Notes: a model not told the origin generated them from the letters alone. A stretch of 64,000 bases of DNA from Acerihabitans sp047324305 (GCF_047324305.1 NZ_CP178740.1:3720001-3784000); one strand, 5' to 3'. Shown: positions 1 through 9,462, counted from the stretch's first letter. Translations and numbers: made by a program.

Positions 1-882
1 GGCGGCGCGGAGGTGGATTACCTGGAGCAGGAAAATTACCCGCCGTTGCGTTTGCGCGGCGGTTTTCGCGGCGGCGATATTACCGTCGACGGCAGCGTGT
101 CCAGCCAGTTTCTCACCGCCCTGCTGATGACGGCGCCGCTGGCCGCCGGGGATACCACCATCCGCATCAAAGGCGAGCTGGTTTCCAAGCCGTATATTGA
201 TATCACCCTGGCGTTGATGAAAACCTTTGGCATACAGGCGCGCCATGACGACTACCGGGTGTTTTACCTGCAAGGCGGCCAGAAGTATCGCTCGCCGGGC
301 GAGTATCTGGTGGAGGGCGATGCCTCGTCCGCGTCTTATTTCCTGGCGGCGGCGGCCATCCGCGGCGGCACGGTGCGGGTTACCGGTATCGGCAAAAACA
401 GCGTGCAGGGCGATATCCGCTTCGCCGATGTGCTGGAGCGCATGGGCGCCACCATCCGCTGGGGCGATGATTTTATCGAATGCCGCCGGGGCGGGCTGCA
501 CGCCATCGATATGGACATGAACCATATTCCCGACGCCGCCATGACCATCGCCACCACCGCCCTGTTCGCCGACGGCGGCACCACCACCCTGCGCAATATC
601 TACAACTGGCGCGTCAAGGAAACCGACCGGCTGGCGGCCATGGCCACCGAGCTGCGCAAAGTGGGCGCCGGCGTGGTGGAGGGCGAGGACTATATCGCCA
701 TCACGCCGCCGGCCAGGCTGATATCCGCCGCGATCGACACCTATAACGATCACCGTATGGCGATGTGCTTCTCCCTGGTGGCGTTGTCCGATACCCCGGT
801 GACTATCCGCGATCCGAAGTGCACCAATAAAACCTTCCCCGATTATTTCCGCCAGCTGGCCGCCATCAGCACCCTGGCGTAA
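1..882 (+). CDS. aroA: 3-phosphoshikimate 1-carboxyvinyltransferase (EPSP synthase), 5' truncated by window edge
   Basis: Transfers enolpyruvate from PEP to shikimate-3-phosphate in the cytoplasmic shikimate pathway to aromatic amino acids. The frame is open from base 1; 293 residues are visible of a family length near 427, so the N-terminal third lies outside the window. Family segments seen include DGSVSSQFLTALLM, LVEGDASSASYFLAAAAI, NWRVKETDRLAAMA and TYNDHRMAMCFSLV, which supply substrate-binding Ser, Lys, Glu and Arg residues. In E. coli ycaL separates aroA from cmk; here cmk follows after 182 bases with no ycaL. A GTG at base 13 is internal and not the start. Confidence 0.97.
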   Translation, partial: GGAEVDYLEQENYPPLRLRGGFRGGDITVDGSVSSQFLTALLMTAPLAAGDTTIRIKGELVSKPYIDITLALMKTFGIQARHDDYRVFYLQGGQKYRSPGEYLVEGDASSASYFLAAAAIRGGTVRVTGIGKNSVQGDIRFADVLERMGATIRWGDDFIECRRGGLHAIDMDMNHIPDAAMTIATTALFADGGTTTLRNIYNWRVKETDRLAAMATELRKVGAGVVEGEDYIAITPPARLISAAIDTYNDHRMAMCFSLVALSDTPVTIRDPKCTNKTFPDYFRQLAAISTLA

Positions 883-990
883 CCCGCTTTTCCCGTTTAT
901 TCACCGGCCGTGCGGCGCGCCGGTGAATGAAAACGCGCGCGCGGTGTCTTAATTTCACGATCCTGACGCCGAAGGGTAACCGTTATTCCT

Positions 991-1013
991 TATGATGCGT
1001 ATAATGCATCATA
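991..1013. promoter_or_regulatory. Palindrome enclosing a -10-like TATAAT upstream of cmk
   Basis: TATGATGC (991-998) and GCATCATA (1006-1013) form a perfect 8-bp inverted repeat around GTATAAT; the TATAAT is at 1000-1005. No good -35 lies 17 bases upstream (TAACCG at 977-982), so the promoter would be weak or activator-dependent. It sits about 50 bases before the cmk start and may drive cmk-rpsA. The dyad could be an operator or an mRNA hairpin. Confidence 0.4.
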
Positions 1014-1064
1014 GTAAATTCATTATTTATGGAACCAGAATCAAACCGCTGAGAGGAGAAAACA

Positions 1065-1748
1065 ATGACAGCAGTAGTCCCGGTGATCACCATCGACGGA
1101 CCGAGCGGTGCAGGGAAAGGCACGCTGTGTAAAGCATTGGCGGAAGCATTAGGGTGGCATCTGCTGGATTCGGGGGCCATTTACCGCGTCCTGGCCCTGG
1201 CGGCGTTGCACCACCAGGTCGATATCAACGCGGAGGAAGCGCTGGTGCCGCTGGCGGCGCATCTCGACGTACGCTTCAAGGTACAGGCGGGCGAGCTGGA
1301 AATCATCCTCGAGGGCGAGGATGTCAGCGGTGAAATCCGTAACGAGGAGGTGGGCAATACCGCCTCCAAGATTGCCGCGTTTCCCCGGGTGCGCGAGGCC
1401 CTGCTGCGTCGGCAGCGGGCATTCCGCGAGGCGCCGGGCCTGATTGCCGACGGCCGGGATATGGGCACCGTGGTGTTTGCCGAGGCGCCGGTGAAGATTT
1501 TTCTCGACGCGTCCTCGGAAGAAAGAGCGCACCGCCGCATGCGGCAGTTGCAGGAAAAGGGCTTTAGTGTTAACTTTGAACGCCTTTTATCCGAGATAAA
1601 GGAAAGGGACGAACGCGACAGGAACCGCCCGGTGGCGCCGCTGGTTCCGGCATCAGATGCTCTGGTACTGGATTCCACCCGCATGACTATCGATGAAGTG
1701 ATAGCTCAGGCATTGGCGCATTCACGGCGTATACTGGCGTTGTCGTAG
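1065..1748 (+). CDS. cmk: Cytidylate kinase
   Basis: Phosphorylates CMP and dCMP with ATP, recycling cytidine nucleotides in the cytoplasm. The 227-residue protein has a P-loop GPSGAGKGT at residues 12-20, the CMP-binding signature LIADGRDMGTVVF in the middle, and the Arg-rich lid segment KERDERDRNRPVAPL near the C-terminus. Length matches the family. The ATG follows a strong Shine-Dalgarno GAGAGGAG about six bases upstream. It lies directly upstream of rpsA, as in E. coli, and probably contributes to rpsA transcription. Confidence 0.97.
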   Translation: MTAVVPVITIDGPSGAGKGTLCKALAEALGWHLLDSGAIYRVLALAALHHQVDINAEEALVPLAAHLDVRFKVQAGELEIILEGEDVSGEIRNEEVGNTASKIAAFPRVREALLRRQRAFREAPGLIADGRDMGTVVFAEAPVKIFLDASSEERAHRRMRQLQEKGFSVNFERLLSEIKERDERDRNRPVAPLVPASDALVLDSTRMTIDEVIAQALAHSRRILALS

Positions 1749-1859
1749 CCTTGGAAACAACTACCCCGTTGCAGGGACTGGCAATAGGGCGTGTAAAACA
1801 ACCCCATCGAGCAGGATGCCGGATGGACGTTAATCAAAAACACCTGAAGATTATCAAAT

Positions 1860-3542
1860 ATGACAGAATCTTTTGCTCAACTCTTTGAAGAATCCCTGAA
1901 AGAAATCGAAACCCGTCCCGGTTCCATCGTGCGCGGTACCGTTGTTTCCATCGATAAAGATGTCGTACTGGTTGACGCCGGTCTGAAATCCGAATCCGCT
2001 ATTCCTATCGAGCAGTTTAAAAATGCTCAGGGCGAGCTGGAAATCAAGGTTGGCGATCAGGTCGACGTCGCGCTTGACGCGGTGGAAGACGGTTTCGGTG
2101 AGACCCTGCTGTCTCGCGAAAAAGCCAAGCGCCATGAAGCCTGGCTGATGCTGGAAAAAGCCTACGAAGAAGCCGCGACCGTTACCGGCATCATCAACGG
2201 CAAAGTGAAGGGCGGTTTCACCGTCGAACTGAACGGCATCCGTGCGTTCCTGCCGGGTTCGTTGGTTGACGTGCGTCCGGTACGCGATACCCTGCATCTG
2301 GAAGGCAAAGAGCTTGAGTTTAAAGTTATCAAGCTGGACCAGAAACGTAACAACGTGGTGGTTTCCCGTCGCGCGGTGATCGAGTCCGAAAACAGTGCGG
2401 AACGCGATCAGCTGCTGGAAAACCTGCAGGAAGGCATGGAAGTTAAGGGTATCGTCAAGAACCTTACCGACTATGGCGCGTTTGTCGATCTGGGCGGCGT
2501 CGATGGCTTGCTGCATATTACCGATATGGCCTGGAAGCGTGTTAAGCATCCGAGCGAAATCGTCAATGTCGGCGATGAAATTACCGTTAAGGTCCTGAAA
2601 TTCGACCGTGAACGTACCCGTGTTTCCCTGGGCCTGAAACAGCTCGGCGAAGATCCGTGGGTGGCTATCGCCAAACGTTACCCGGAAGGCACCCGCCTCA
2701 CCGGCCGCGTGACCAACCTGACCGATTACGGCTGCTTCGTTGAAATCGAAGAAGGCGTCGAAGGCTTGGTTCACGTTTCCGAAATGGATTGGACCAACAA
2801 AAACATCCATCCGTCCAAGGTTGTTAACGTGGGCGACGTGGTTGAAGTCATGGTTCTGGATATCGACGAAGAACGTCGCCGTATCTCCCTGGGCCTCAAG
2901 CAGTGCAAAGCCAACCCATGGCAGCAGTTCGCCGAAACCCATAATAAGGGTGACCGCGTCGAAGGCAAGATCAAGTCAATCACTGACTTTGGTATCTTCA
3001 TCGGCCTGGACGGCGGCATCGACGGCCTGGTTCATCTGTCCGACATCTCCTGGAATGTTGCCGGCGAAGAAGCCGTGCGCGAATACAAGAAAGGCGACGA
3101 AATCGCGGCCGTGGTCCTGCAGGTTGACGCAGAACGCGAACGTATTTCACTGGGCGTGAAGCAACTGGCTGAAGATCCGTTTAATAACTACCTGTCTTTG
3201 AACAAGAAAGGTACCATTGTTACCGGTAAAGTCACTGCAGTTGACGCTAAAGGTGCTACAGTTGAATTAGCTGGCGGCGTTGAAGGTTACCTGCGTGCTT
3301 CCGAAGCATCGCGTGACCGCATTGAAGACGCTACCCTGGTCCTGAACGTGGGCGACGACGTTGAAGCTAAATTCACCGGCGTTGATCGTAAAAACCGCGT
3401 TGTCAGCCTGTCCGTTCGTGCTAAGGATGAAGCTGATGAGAAAGATGCTATCGCCACTGTGAACAGCACCAACAAGCAGGAAGATACCAGCAATTTCTCC
3501 AGTGCAATGGCTGAAGCGTTCAAGGCAGCTAAAGGCGAATAA
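1860..3542 (+). CDS. rpsA: 30S ribosomal protein S1
   Basis: Binds mRNA on the 30S platform and is required to start translation of most structured mRNAs. The 560-residue protein is close to the 557 of E. coli and holds six S1 OB-fold repeats. The repeats are recognisable from recurring segments such as LTDYGAFVDLGGVDGLLHITDM, LTDYGCFVEIEEGVEGLVH and ITDFGIFIGLDGGIDGLVHLS. The first two repeats correspond to the ribosome-docking part. Codon use looks biased toward preferred codons, as expected for a highly expressed gene. It lies 111 bases after cmk. A GC-rich hairpin without a T-tract (about 3550-3572) follows, before ihfB. Confidence 0.98.
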   Translation: MTESFAQLFEESLKEIETRPGSIVRGTVVSIDKDVVLVDAGLKSESAIPIEQFKNAQGELEIKVGDQVDVALDAVEDGFGETLLSREKAKRHEAWLMLEKAYEEAATVTGIINGKVKGGFTVELNGIRAFLPGSLVDVRPVRDTLHLEGKELEFKVIKLDQKRNNVVVSRRAVIESENSAERDQLLENLQEGMEVKGIVKNLTDYGAFVDLGGVDGLLHITDMAWKRVKHPSEIVNVGDEITVKVLKFDRERTRVSLGLKQLGEDPWVAIAKRYPEGTRLTGRVTNLTDYGCFVEIEEGVEGLVHVSEMDWTNKNIHPSKVVNVGDVVEVMVLDIDEERRRISLGLKQCKANPWQQFAETHNKGDRVEGKIKSITDFGIFIGLDGGIDGLVHLSDISWNVAGEEAVREYKKGDEIAAVVLQVDAERERISLGVKQLAEDPFNNYLSLNKKGTIVTGKVTAVDAKGATVELAGGVEGYLRASEASRDRIEDATLVLNVGDDVEAKFTGVDRKNRVVSLSVRAKDEADEKDAIATVNSTNKQEDTSNFSSAMAEAFKAAKGE

Positions 3543-3635
3543 TAATGGGGGAGCGGCGAGACGGCCGCTCCTGGACGGTAGCTAAGTTGGGTCGTGTTCC
3601 TGCTTTATCCGCTGGAATGCGCACTTGGAGGAACT

Positions 3636-3923
3636 ATGACCAAGTCTGAACTTATTGAAAGACTTGCTGGACAGCACGCTCATATCCCGGCAAAAATCGT
3701 CGAGGATGCTGTGAAAGAGATGCTCGAACATATGGCGACCACCCTCGCCGGCGGTGAGCGCATTGAAATCCGTGGTTTCGGCAGTTTTTCACTTCACTAC
3801 CGTGCACCGCGTGTCGGACGCAACCCTAAAACCGGGGATAAGGTTGAACTGGAAGGCAAATATGTCCCCCATTTCAAGCCCGGCAAAGAGCTGCGCGACC
3901 GCGCCAATATTTATGGCTCATAA
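3636..3923 (+). CDS. ihfB: Integration host factor beta subunit
   Basis: DNA-bending nucleoid protein that pairs with IhfA and organises promoters, origins and recombination sites. The 95-residue protein begins MTKSELIERLAGQ and carries the beta-arm segment RGFGSFSLHYRAPRVGRNP, whose Pro near residue 65 is the DNA-intercalating residue of the family. The start is set by TTGGAGGA at 3625-3632; an upstream in-frame extension to 3594 lacks family similarity. It follows rpsA by 93 bases, the conserved order, and ends before a strong terminator. Confidence 0.97.
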   Translation: MTKSELIERLAGQHAHIPAKIVEDAVKEMLEHMATTLAGGERIEIRGFGSFSLHYRAPRVGRNPKTGDKVELEGKYVPHFKPGKELRDRANIYGS

Positions 3924-3970
3924 TGCCTCCGGGCGTTGACCCACCGGCGTTGTAAGCCAGCCGCAAACAA

Positions 3971-3993
3971 GACACCTTCGGGTGTCTTTTTTT
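3971..3993 (+). terminator. Intrinsic terminator after ihfB
   Basis: GACACC-TTCG-GGTGTC, a 6-bp stem with a UUCG tetraloop, is followed at once by seven T. It lies 48 bases after the ihfB stop and closes the cmk-rpsA-ihfB group. Confidence 0.9.
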
Positions 3994-4220
3994 ATGCCTG
4001 GACGTCAGCGGCGGTGAAAAAAGCGCCGCCGGTTGCGCCAGGGCAAATGCGCGCTTGCGCGCAGCCTGGCGCGCCCGGCTGTTAAGGCTATCTTATTGTC
4101 CTGAAGCGGCATCGCCTTATCGCATACCCCTGATGGCGGCGACCGATGGCATGGACAATACTCGGCGTCACTGTCATGTCGCCAGGATGGCACGCCGATG
4201 ATTGCCGGACCCTATTACTG

Positions 4221-6494
4221 ATGCCGTTATCCGTTAACCATATGGCGTTTTGCGCCATAGCCGGCATAGTGCCCTTGGGCTTTTTACCCGTATTGCCGGC
4301 CCCCACCGCGCTGCATGGCGTTGCGCTGGCCGCCTGGGCCTTGCTCTTATTTCCCGCTCCAGGGTGCCGTTTAGCGGCGGTATTTCTGGCCGCGTTCGCC
4401 TGGAGCGGTTTTTGCGCCATACAATTACTGGAGCAGACGGCGCTATTATCCCAACCCAGGGCTATCGTGCGCGCCCATATCGTCAGTATCCATCATGGGC
4501 ATAACCCGCGCGCGGGCGCGGTGATTAAAATAACCCAGGCCGGGGGCAAACGGGTGTTTCCGCCGGTCCATGCCGCCATCAGCTGGGCGTCGCTGCCGGA
4601 GCGCTGGTGCGCCGGGCAGCAGTGGAAAATGATGCTGAAGCTGCGCCCCCAGCATAGCCGGCTCAATCAGGGCGGTTTTGACAGCCAGCGCTGGGCCGTC
4701 GCCAATCATCAACCGCTGGTGGGCCGGGTCGTCAAAGCCAAAGTGGAAGACGCCCGCTGCGGCTTGCGGCAAAGGCTTATCGACAACGCCGCCGCCCGGT
4801 TCGCCGATCTGCGCTGGCCGTCCATTTTACTGGCGCTGGGGTTTGGCGAAAGCCGGGGCATGCCGGAGGATCTACGCCTGCTGTTACAGCAAACCGGCAC
4901 CGCACATCTGATGGCCATATCCGGCCTGCATATTTCACTGGCGGCCCTGTTTGGCTGGCTGCTGGCGCGCGGCGGCCAGTTTGTCCTGCCCGGGCGCTGG
5001 GTCGGCCCGGTGATGCCGCTGGCGATCGGCTGGCTGGCCGCGGCGGGGTATGTATGGATTTCCGGCGTGAATTTTCCGGCCATCCGCGCGCTGCTGGCGC
5101 TGACGCTATGGCTCCTGCTGCGTATGCGCGGCGTGTGCTGCGGGGCCTGGCAGGTTTGGCTGTGGTGCGTGGCGCTGATAGTGGTTACCGACCCGCTTAG
5201 CGTGCTGTCAAGCAGCCTGTGGCTGTCATGCCTGGCGGTGGCGGCTCTGATTTTCTGGTTTCAGTGGGCGCCGCTGCCGGCGCGTTTCCAGTCCGGGCTG
5301 CGCTGGGCCTGGCTGCGCTGGATACATTTGCAGGCCGGCATGACCCTGTTGCTGCTGCCGCTGCAATGGGGATTATTCCACGGCGTTAATCCGCTGTCGC
5401 TGCCTGCCAACCTGTGGGCGGTGCCGCTGGTGTCGTTTATCACCACGCCCCTGATCCTGGCGGCAATCTGCCTGGGCATGCTGCCGCCGCTGAGCCGTCT
5501 GCTGTGGTATCTGGCCGACCAATCGCTGACGCTGGTCTTTATGCCGCTGGCGCCGCTACAGCGTGGGTGGCGGGATTTGCCGGAAACCGGCATCCTGTGG
5601 AGCATCGGCGGCTGGCTGGCGGTGATTATCTGGCGTTTCGGCTGGTGGCGCACCTATCGACTCAATATGCTGGTGCTCGGCGCGCTGCTGCTGGCGCCGC
5701 GCGACAGGGCGGATCGGCCTCGCTGGCGGTTGGATATGCTGGACGTCGGCCACGGGCTGGCGGTGGTGGTGGAGCGCCATGGTAAAGCGCTGATATATGA
5801 TACCGGCGCCGGCTGGCGCGGCGGCGATATCGGCAAAGCGGAAATCCTGCCTTATCTGGCCTGGCGCGGCCTGTCGCCGGAAGGTATTTACCTCAGCCAC
5901 AGCCATCAGGATCATATCGGCGGGCTCGGCACCCTCAAACGGGCGTTCCCGGGGGTGCCGGTCGCCAGCTCTTACCGCGGCAATGGCCATCTTCCCTGCG
6001 TCGTGGGACAGCGCTGGCAATGGCAGGGACTGACGTTCAGCGTCCTGTGGCCGCCGGCGCAGGTTAAAAAAGCCGGCAATGATGATTCCTGCGTGATCAA
6101 AATAGAGGACGGCGCGTTCAGCGTGCTGTTAACCGGCGATATCGAGGCGCCGGCCGAGCGGGCCTTGCTCAGGACCGCCCGCGGCCGGCTGCGCGCCGAT
6201 ATTCTCCAGATTCCCCACCACGGCAGCAAAACCTCGTCCACCCGGGCCTTTTTACGCGCGGTGCGTCCAGCGGCGGCGCTGGCGTCGGCGGCGCGCTTTA
6301 ATCCCTGGCGCCTGCCCGCGCCGCTCATCAGGGAGCGTTACCGGCAGGAAGGCATCGCCTGGCATGATACCGCCCGCTCAGGTCAGGTCAGTATTCATTT
6401 TTATGACAATAATTGGGTGATAAAAGGATATCGGGAGCAAATTATGCCACGTTGGTATCACCAGTGGTTTGGCGTCCACGCCGATAATGAGTAG
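4221..6494 (+). CDS. ycaI: ComEC/Rec2-family inner-membrane protein YcaI
   Basis: Relative of the ComEC DNA-uptake channel; its role in enterobacteria is not settled. The 757-residue protein has N-terminal membrane segments, a central competence domain with LLQQTGTAHLMAISGLHISL, many further hydrophobic helices, and a C-terminal metallo-beta-lactamase-like domain with the metal motif SHSHQDHIGG near residue 560 and DILQIPHHGSK later. The start at 4221 gives near-collinearity with the 754-aa E. coli protein; an in-frame ATG at 4146 would add 25 unrelated residues. The gene ends 37 bases before msbA. sxy, the competence regulator, is also in this window at 48856, though no DNA-uptake operon is. 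Confidence 0.92.
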   Translation: MPLSVNHMAFCAIAGIVPLGFLPVLPAPTALHGVALAAWALLLFPAPGCRLAAVFLAAFAWSGFCAIQLLEQTALLSQPRAIVRAHIVSIHHGHNPRAGAVIKITQAGGKRVFPPVHAAISWASLPERWCAGQQWKMMLKLRPQHSRLNQGGFDSQRWAVANHQPLVGRVVKAKVEDARCGLRQRLIDNAAARFADLRWPSILLALGFGESRGMPEDLRLLLQQTGTAHLMAISGLHISLAALFGWLLARGGQFVLPGRWVGPVMPLAIGWLAAAGYVWISGVNFPAIRALLALTLWLLLRMRGVCCGAWQVWLWCVALIVVTDPLSVLSSSLWLSCLAVAALIFWFQWAPLPARFQSGLRWAWLRWIHLQAGMTLLLLPLQWGLFHGVNPLSLPANLWAVPLVSFITTPLILAAICLGMLPPLSRLLWYLADQSLTLVFMPLAPLQRGWRDLPETGILWSIGGWLAVIIWRFGWWRTYRLNMLVLGALLLAPRDRADRPRWRLDMLDVGHGLAVVVERHGKALIYDTGAGWRGGDIGKAEILPYLAWRGLSPEGIYLSHSHQDHIGGLGTLKRAFPGVPVASSYRGNGHLPCVVGQRWQWQGLTFSVLWPPAQVKKAGNDDSCVIKIEDGAFSVLLTGDIEAPAERALLRTARGRLRADILQIPHHGSKTSSTRAFLRAVRPAAALASAARFNPWRLPAPLIRERYRQEGIAWHDTARSGQVSIHFYDNNWVIKGYREQIMPRWYHQWFGVHADNE

Positions 6495-6531
6495 AATGGT
6501 CGGCTATTTAGACTCAGCGCTGGTTAAATGC

Positions 6532-8283
6532 ATGCTTAATGATAAAGATCTCTCCACCTGGCAGACGTTCCGTCGCCTATGGCCGATGATCTCCCCTTTT
6601 AAGGCGGGCCTGATAGTCTCTGCCATCGCCCTGATACTGAATGCCGCCAGCGATACCCTGATGCTGTCATTACTCAAGCCGTTGCTGGACGACGGGTTCG
6701 GCAAAAGCGACAACAGCATCCTGGTGTGGATGCCGCTGGCCGTTATCGGCCTGATGGTGGTGCGCGGTTCAACCGGTTTTGTTTCCAGTTATTGTGTATC
6801 CTGGGTATCCGGCAAAGTCGTGATGCAAATGCGCCGCCGGCTGTTCAGCCATATGATGGGCATGCCCGTGTCCTTTTTCGATCAGCAATCCACCGGTACC
6901 CTGCTGTCGCGCATTACCTATGATTCGGAACAGGTGGCCTCCTCGTCATCCAGCGCGCTGATTACCGTTATCCGCGAAACCGCCTCGATTATCGGCCTGT
7001 TTATCATGATGTTCTATTACAGCTGGCAACTGTCGCTGATCCTGGTGGTTATCGCCCCCATTGTTTCCATTGCCATCCGCCAGGTGTCGAAACGCTTTCG
7101 CAATATCAGCAAAAATATGCAGAACACCATGGGGCAGGTCACCACCAGCGCCGAGCAGATGCTGAAAGGCCATAAGGAAGTATTGATTTTCGGCGGCCAA
7201 AAGGTCGAGAACGAACGTTTCAACCATGTCAGCAACCGCATGCGCCAGCAGGGCATGAAAATGGTTTCCGCCTCGTCGGTCTCCGACCCGGTGATCCAGT
7301 TTATCGCCTCACTGGCACTGGCGTTTGTCCTGTATGCCGCCAGTTTCCCGAGCGTGATGCAAAACCTGACCGCCGGCACCATTACCGTGGTGTTCTCATC
7401 CATGATTGCGCTGATGCGCCCGCTGAAATCGCTCACTAACGTTAATTCCCAGTTCCAACGGGGCATGGCCGCTTGCCAGACCCTGTTTGCCATCCTGGAT
7501 ATGGAGCAGGAGAAGGATGAGGGTACGCTGGAGATCGAGCGCGCCGAAGGCCATGTTGAATTCCGCGACGTCACTTTTTATTACCCCGGCAAGGAAACAC
7601 CCTCCCTTGAACATATCAGCCTGACCATCCCCGCGGGCAAAACGGTGGCGCTGGTCGGGCGTTCCGGATCCGGCAAATCCACCATCGCCAACCTCCTGAC
7701 GCGGTTTTACGATGTCCAGGAGGGCGCGGTGTTGCTGGACGGACATGACCTGCGGGAATACAAGCTGTCATCGCTGCGCGATCAGGTGGCGCTGGTCTCG
7801 CAAAATGTGCATTTATTTAACGATACCATCGCCAATAATATTGCCTATGCCCGCAAGGACCGGTTTTCGCGCGAGGAAATCGAGAATGCGGCCCGCATGG
7901 CGTACGCCATGGATTTTATCGCCAAAATGGATAAGGGCCTGGATACGGTCATCGGTGAAAACGGCGTGCTGCTGTCCGGCGGACAGCGGCAGCGCATCGC
8001 CATTGCCCGCGCGTTGCTGCGTGATTGCCCGATCCTGATCCTTGACGAGGCCACCTCGGCGCTGGACACCGAATCGGAGCGCGCCATCCAGAAGGCGCTG
8101 GACGCGCTGCAAAAAAACCGCACCTCGCTGGTGATTGCCCATCGGCTGTCGACCATCGAAAAAGCCGATGAGATCCTGGTGGTGGAAAACGGCCGTATCG
8201 TGGAGCGCGGTTCGCATCAGGACCTGCTGGCGCAGAAGGGCGCGTATGCCCAACTGCACCGGATGCAGTTCGGCAATGATTGA
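6532..8283 (+). CDS. msbA: Lipid A export ATP-binding/permease protein MsbA
   Basis: Homodimeric ABC exporter that flips core-lipid A across the inner membrane; normally essential. The 583-residue protein has a six-helix transmembrane domain (about 1-340) and a nucleotide-binding domain with Walker A GRSGSGKST near residue 375, signature LSGGQRQR near 481, Walker B LILDEATSAL near 501 and the H-loop IAHRLST. Start MLNDKDLSTWQTFRRLWP aligns with the E. coli start; in-frame upstream starts at 6469 and 6496 would overlap the end of ycaI. Its last 8 bases overlap lpxK, so the two are probably translationally coupled. Confidence 0.97.
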   Translation: MLNDKDLSTWQTFRRLWPMISPFKAGLIVSAIALILNAASDTLMLSLLKPLLDDGFGKSDNSILVWMPLAVIGLMVVRGSTGFVSSYCVSWVSGKVVMQMRRRLFSHMMGMPVSFFDQQSTGTLLSRITYDSEQVASSSSSALITVIRETASIIGLFIMMFYYSWQLSLILVVIAPIVSIAIRQVSKRFRNISKNMQNTMGQVTTSAEQMLKGHKEVLIFGGQKVENERFNHVSNRMRQQGMKMVSASSVSDPVIQFIASLALAFVLYAASFPSVMQNLTAGTITVVFSSMIALMRPLKSLTNVNSQFQRGMAACQTLFAILDMEQEKDEGTLEIERAEGHVEFRDVTFYYPGKETPSLEHISLTIPAGKTVALVGRSGSGKSTIANLLTRFYDVQEGAVLLDGHDLREYKLSSLRDQVALVSQNVHLFNDTIANNIAYARKDRFSREEIENAARMAYAMDFIAKMDKGLDTVIGENGVLLSGGQRQRIAIARALLRDCPILILDEATSALDTESERAIQKALDALQKNRTSLVIAHRLSTIEKADEILVVENGRIVERGSHQDLLAQKGAYAQLHRMQFGND

Positions 8284-9271
8284 TCGCATCTGGTTCGGCG
8301 GGTCGAAACTGTATTGGCTGCTGCTGCCGTTATCCTGGCTATACGGCCTGGTCAGCGCGCTGATAAAGCTGGGCTATCGCCTGGGATGGCGTAAAACCTA
8401 CCGCTTCCCGGTGCCGGTGGTGGTGGTGGGCAACCTGACCGCCGGCGGCAACGGCAAAACACCCGTGGTGTTGTGGCTGGTGGAGCATTTGCAGCGGCGC
8501 GGCTGGCGGGTCGGCGTGGTATCCCGCGGCTACGGCGGGCGGGCCGACAGCTACCCGCTGCTGCTGGACGACAATACCACCAGCCGACAGGCGGGGGATG
8601 AGCCGGTGTTGATTTTCCAGCGCACCGCCGCCGCGGTGGCGGTGGCGCCTAAGCGCGCGGACGCGGTGGCGGCCTTGTTGGCCGGACGGCCGCTGGATGT
8701 GATTATCACCGATGACGGCCTGCAGCATTATGCGCTGGCGCGGGACATCGAATGGGTCGTGGTGGATGGCGTCAGGCGTTTTGGCAACGGCTGGTGGCTG
8801 CCGGCGGGCCCCATGCGCGAGCGGGCCGGCCGGTTGAAACGCGTCGACGCCGTGATTGTCAACGGGGGCGAGGCGTTGCCGGGTGAGATTCCCATGCGCC
8901 TGGTGCCGGGCGACGCGGTCAATTTGGCCAGCGGTGAAACCCGGCCTGCCGGGCAACTGCGCTCGGTCGTGGCGATGGCGGGCATCGGGCATCCGCCGCG
9001 GTTTTTCGCCACCCTGCGCGCCCTTGGCGTGGTCACCGAAGGTGAAATTGCCTTCGGCGATCATCAGGCTTATCGCCTGGAGCAATTGGCGCCGCTGGCC
9101 TTGCCGCACCAGACGCTGTTGATGACGGAAAAAGACGCGGTGAAATGCCGCGCTTTCGCCCAGGCCAACTGGTGGTATCTGCCGGTAAGCGCCCAGTTGC
9201 CGGAGCGGGACGCGCAGGCGCTGCTGGCGCCTATTGAGCGGGCGATTATCGCCTCGCGGCAAAAGCGCTAG
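8276..9271 (+). CDS. lpxK: Tetraacyldisaccharide 4'-kinase
   Basis: Phosphorylates the 4' position of the lipid A disaccharide precursor at the inner membrane, the sixth step of the Raetz pathway. The 331-residue protein has an N-terminal membrane-associating segment (LYWLLLPLSWLYGLVSALI), a P-loop GNLTAGGNGKTP near residues 52-63, and the conserved DDGLQHY and RRFGNGWWLPAGPMRE segments. The ATG at 8276 lies inside the end of msbA (ATGATTGA overlap). In E. coli ycaQ follows; here it is absent and a 388-base non-coding gap precedes ycaR. Confidence 0.97.
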   Translation: MIDRIWFGGSKLYWLLLPLSWLYGLVSALIKLGYRLGWRKTYRFPVPVVVVGNLTAGGNGKTPVVLWLVEHLQRRGWRVGVVSRGYGGRADSYPLLLDDNTTSRQAGDEPVLIFQRTAAAVAVAPKRADAVAALLAGRPLDVIITDDGLQHYALARDIEWVVVDGVRRFGNGWWLPAGPMRERAGRLKRVDAVIVNGGEALPGEIPMRLVPGDAVNLASGETRPAGQLRSVVAMAGIGHPPRFFATLRALGVVTEGEIAFGDHQAYRLEQLAPLALPHQTLLMTEKDAVKCRAFAQANWWYLPVSAQLPERDAQALLAPIERAIIASRQKR

Positions 9272-9325
9272 CGTCAATCACGCCGGAACCGGGCGGGCTG
9301 ATAAGGGGGCGTTTTTTTGGCGGCG

Positions 9326-9365
9326 AAAAAACAATCGGCCCGGTCATCAGGGATGATCGGGCCGA
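9326..9365 (-). terminator. Strong minus-strand intrinsic terminator between lpxK and ycaR
   Basis: Arms at 9335-9347 and 9353-9365 form a 13-bp stem with one G-U-type mismatch around a 5-base loop. Read on the minus strand it is followed by TTGTTTTTT. No annotated minus-strand gene lies upstream of it, which points to an unannotated short transcript from the 9366-9460 interval. Confidence 0.65.
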
Positions 9366-9386
9366 GAGAGCGATGTTATTTTTTGC

Positions 9387-9437
9387 TTAGCGGCTAAAAT
9401 TAGCAAACAAAGCAATTATTTTATTTAATTTTTTCAT
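9387..9437 (-). CDS. Possible 16-residue micro-ORF
   Basis: ATG to TAA on the minus strand encodes MKKLNKIIALFANFSR, a short basic, partly hydrophobic peptide. No convincing Shine-Dalgarno precedes it; AGAGA is about 9-10 bases upstream. It lies between a TATAAG box and a strong terminator, which is the only support. It is too short to judge by composition and may be chance. Confidence 0.2.
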   Translation of the reverse strand: MKKLNKIIALFANFSR

Positions 9438-9462
9438 GGCAGGTTTGTCTCTTATATGTCTA

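Larger units (their letters stand above)
9326..9445 (-). ncRNA. Candidate short transcript (about 120 nt), possibly a small RNA or micro-protein mRNA
   Basis: On the minus strand a TATAAG hexamer (complement of 9451-9456) would place a start near 9444, and the strong terminator at 9326-9365 would end the RNA. The -35 region is poor and overlaps a CRP-type dyad centred about 30 bases upstream of the predicted start, which would suit repression better than activation. The RNA would contain a 16-codon ORF at 9387-9437. I do not recognise it as a known small RNA. Inference from signals only. Confidence 0.3.

Noticed and set aside
883..1064. Remnant of ycaL between aroA and cmk
   Set aside because: The gap is short and shows no M48 peptidase-like fragment; the gene is simply absent.
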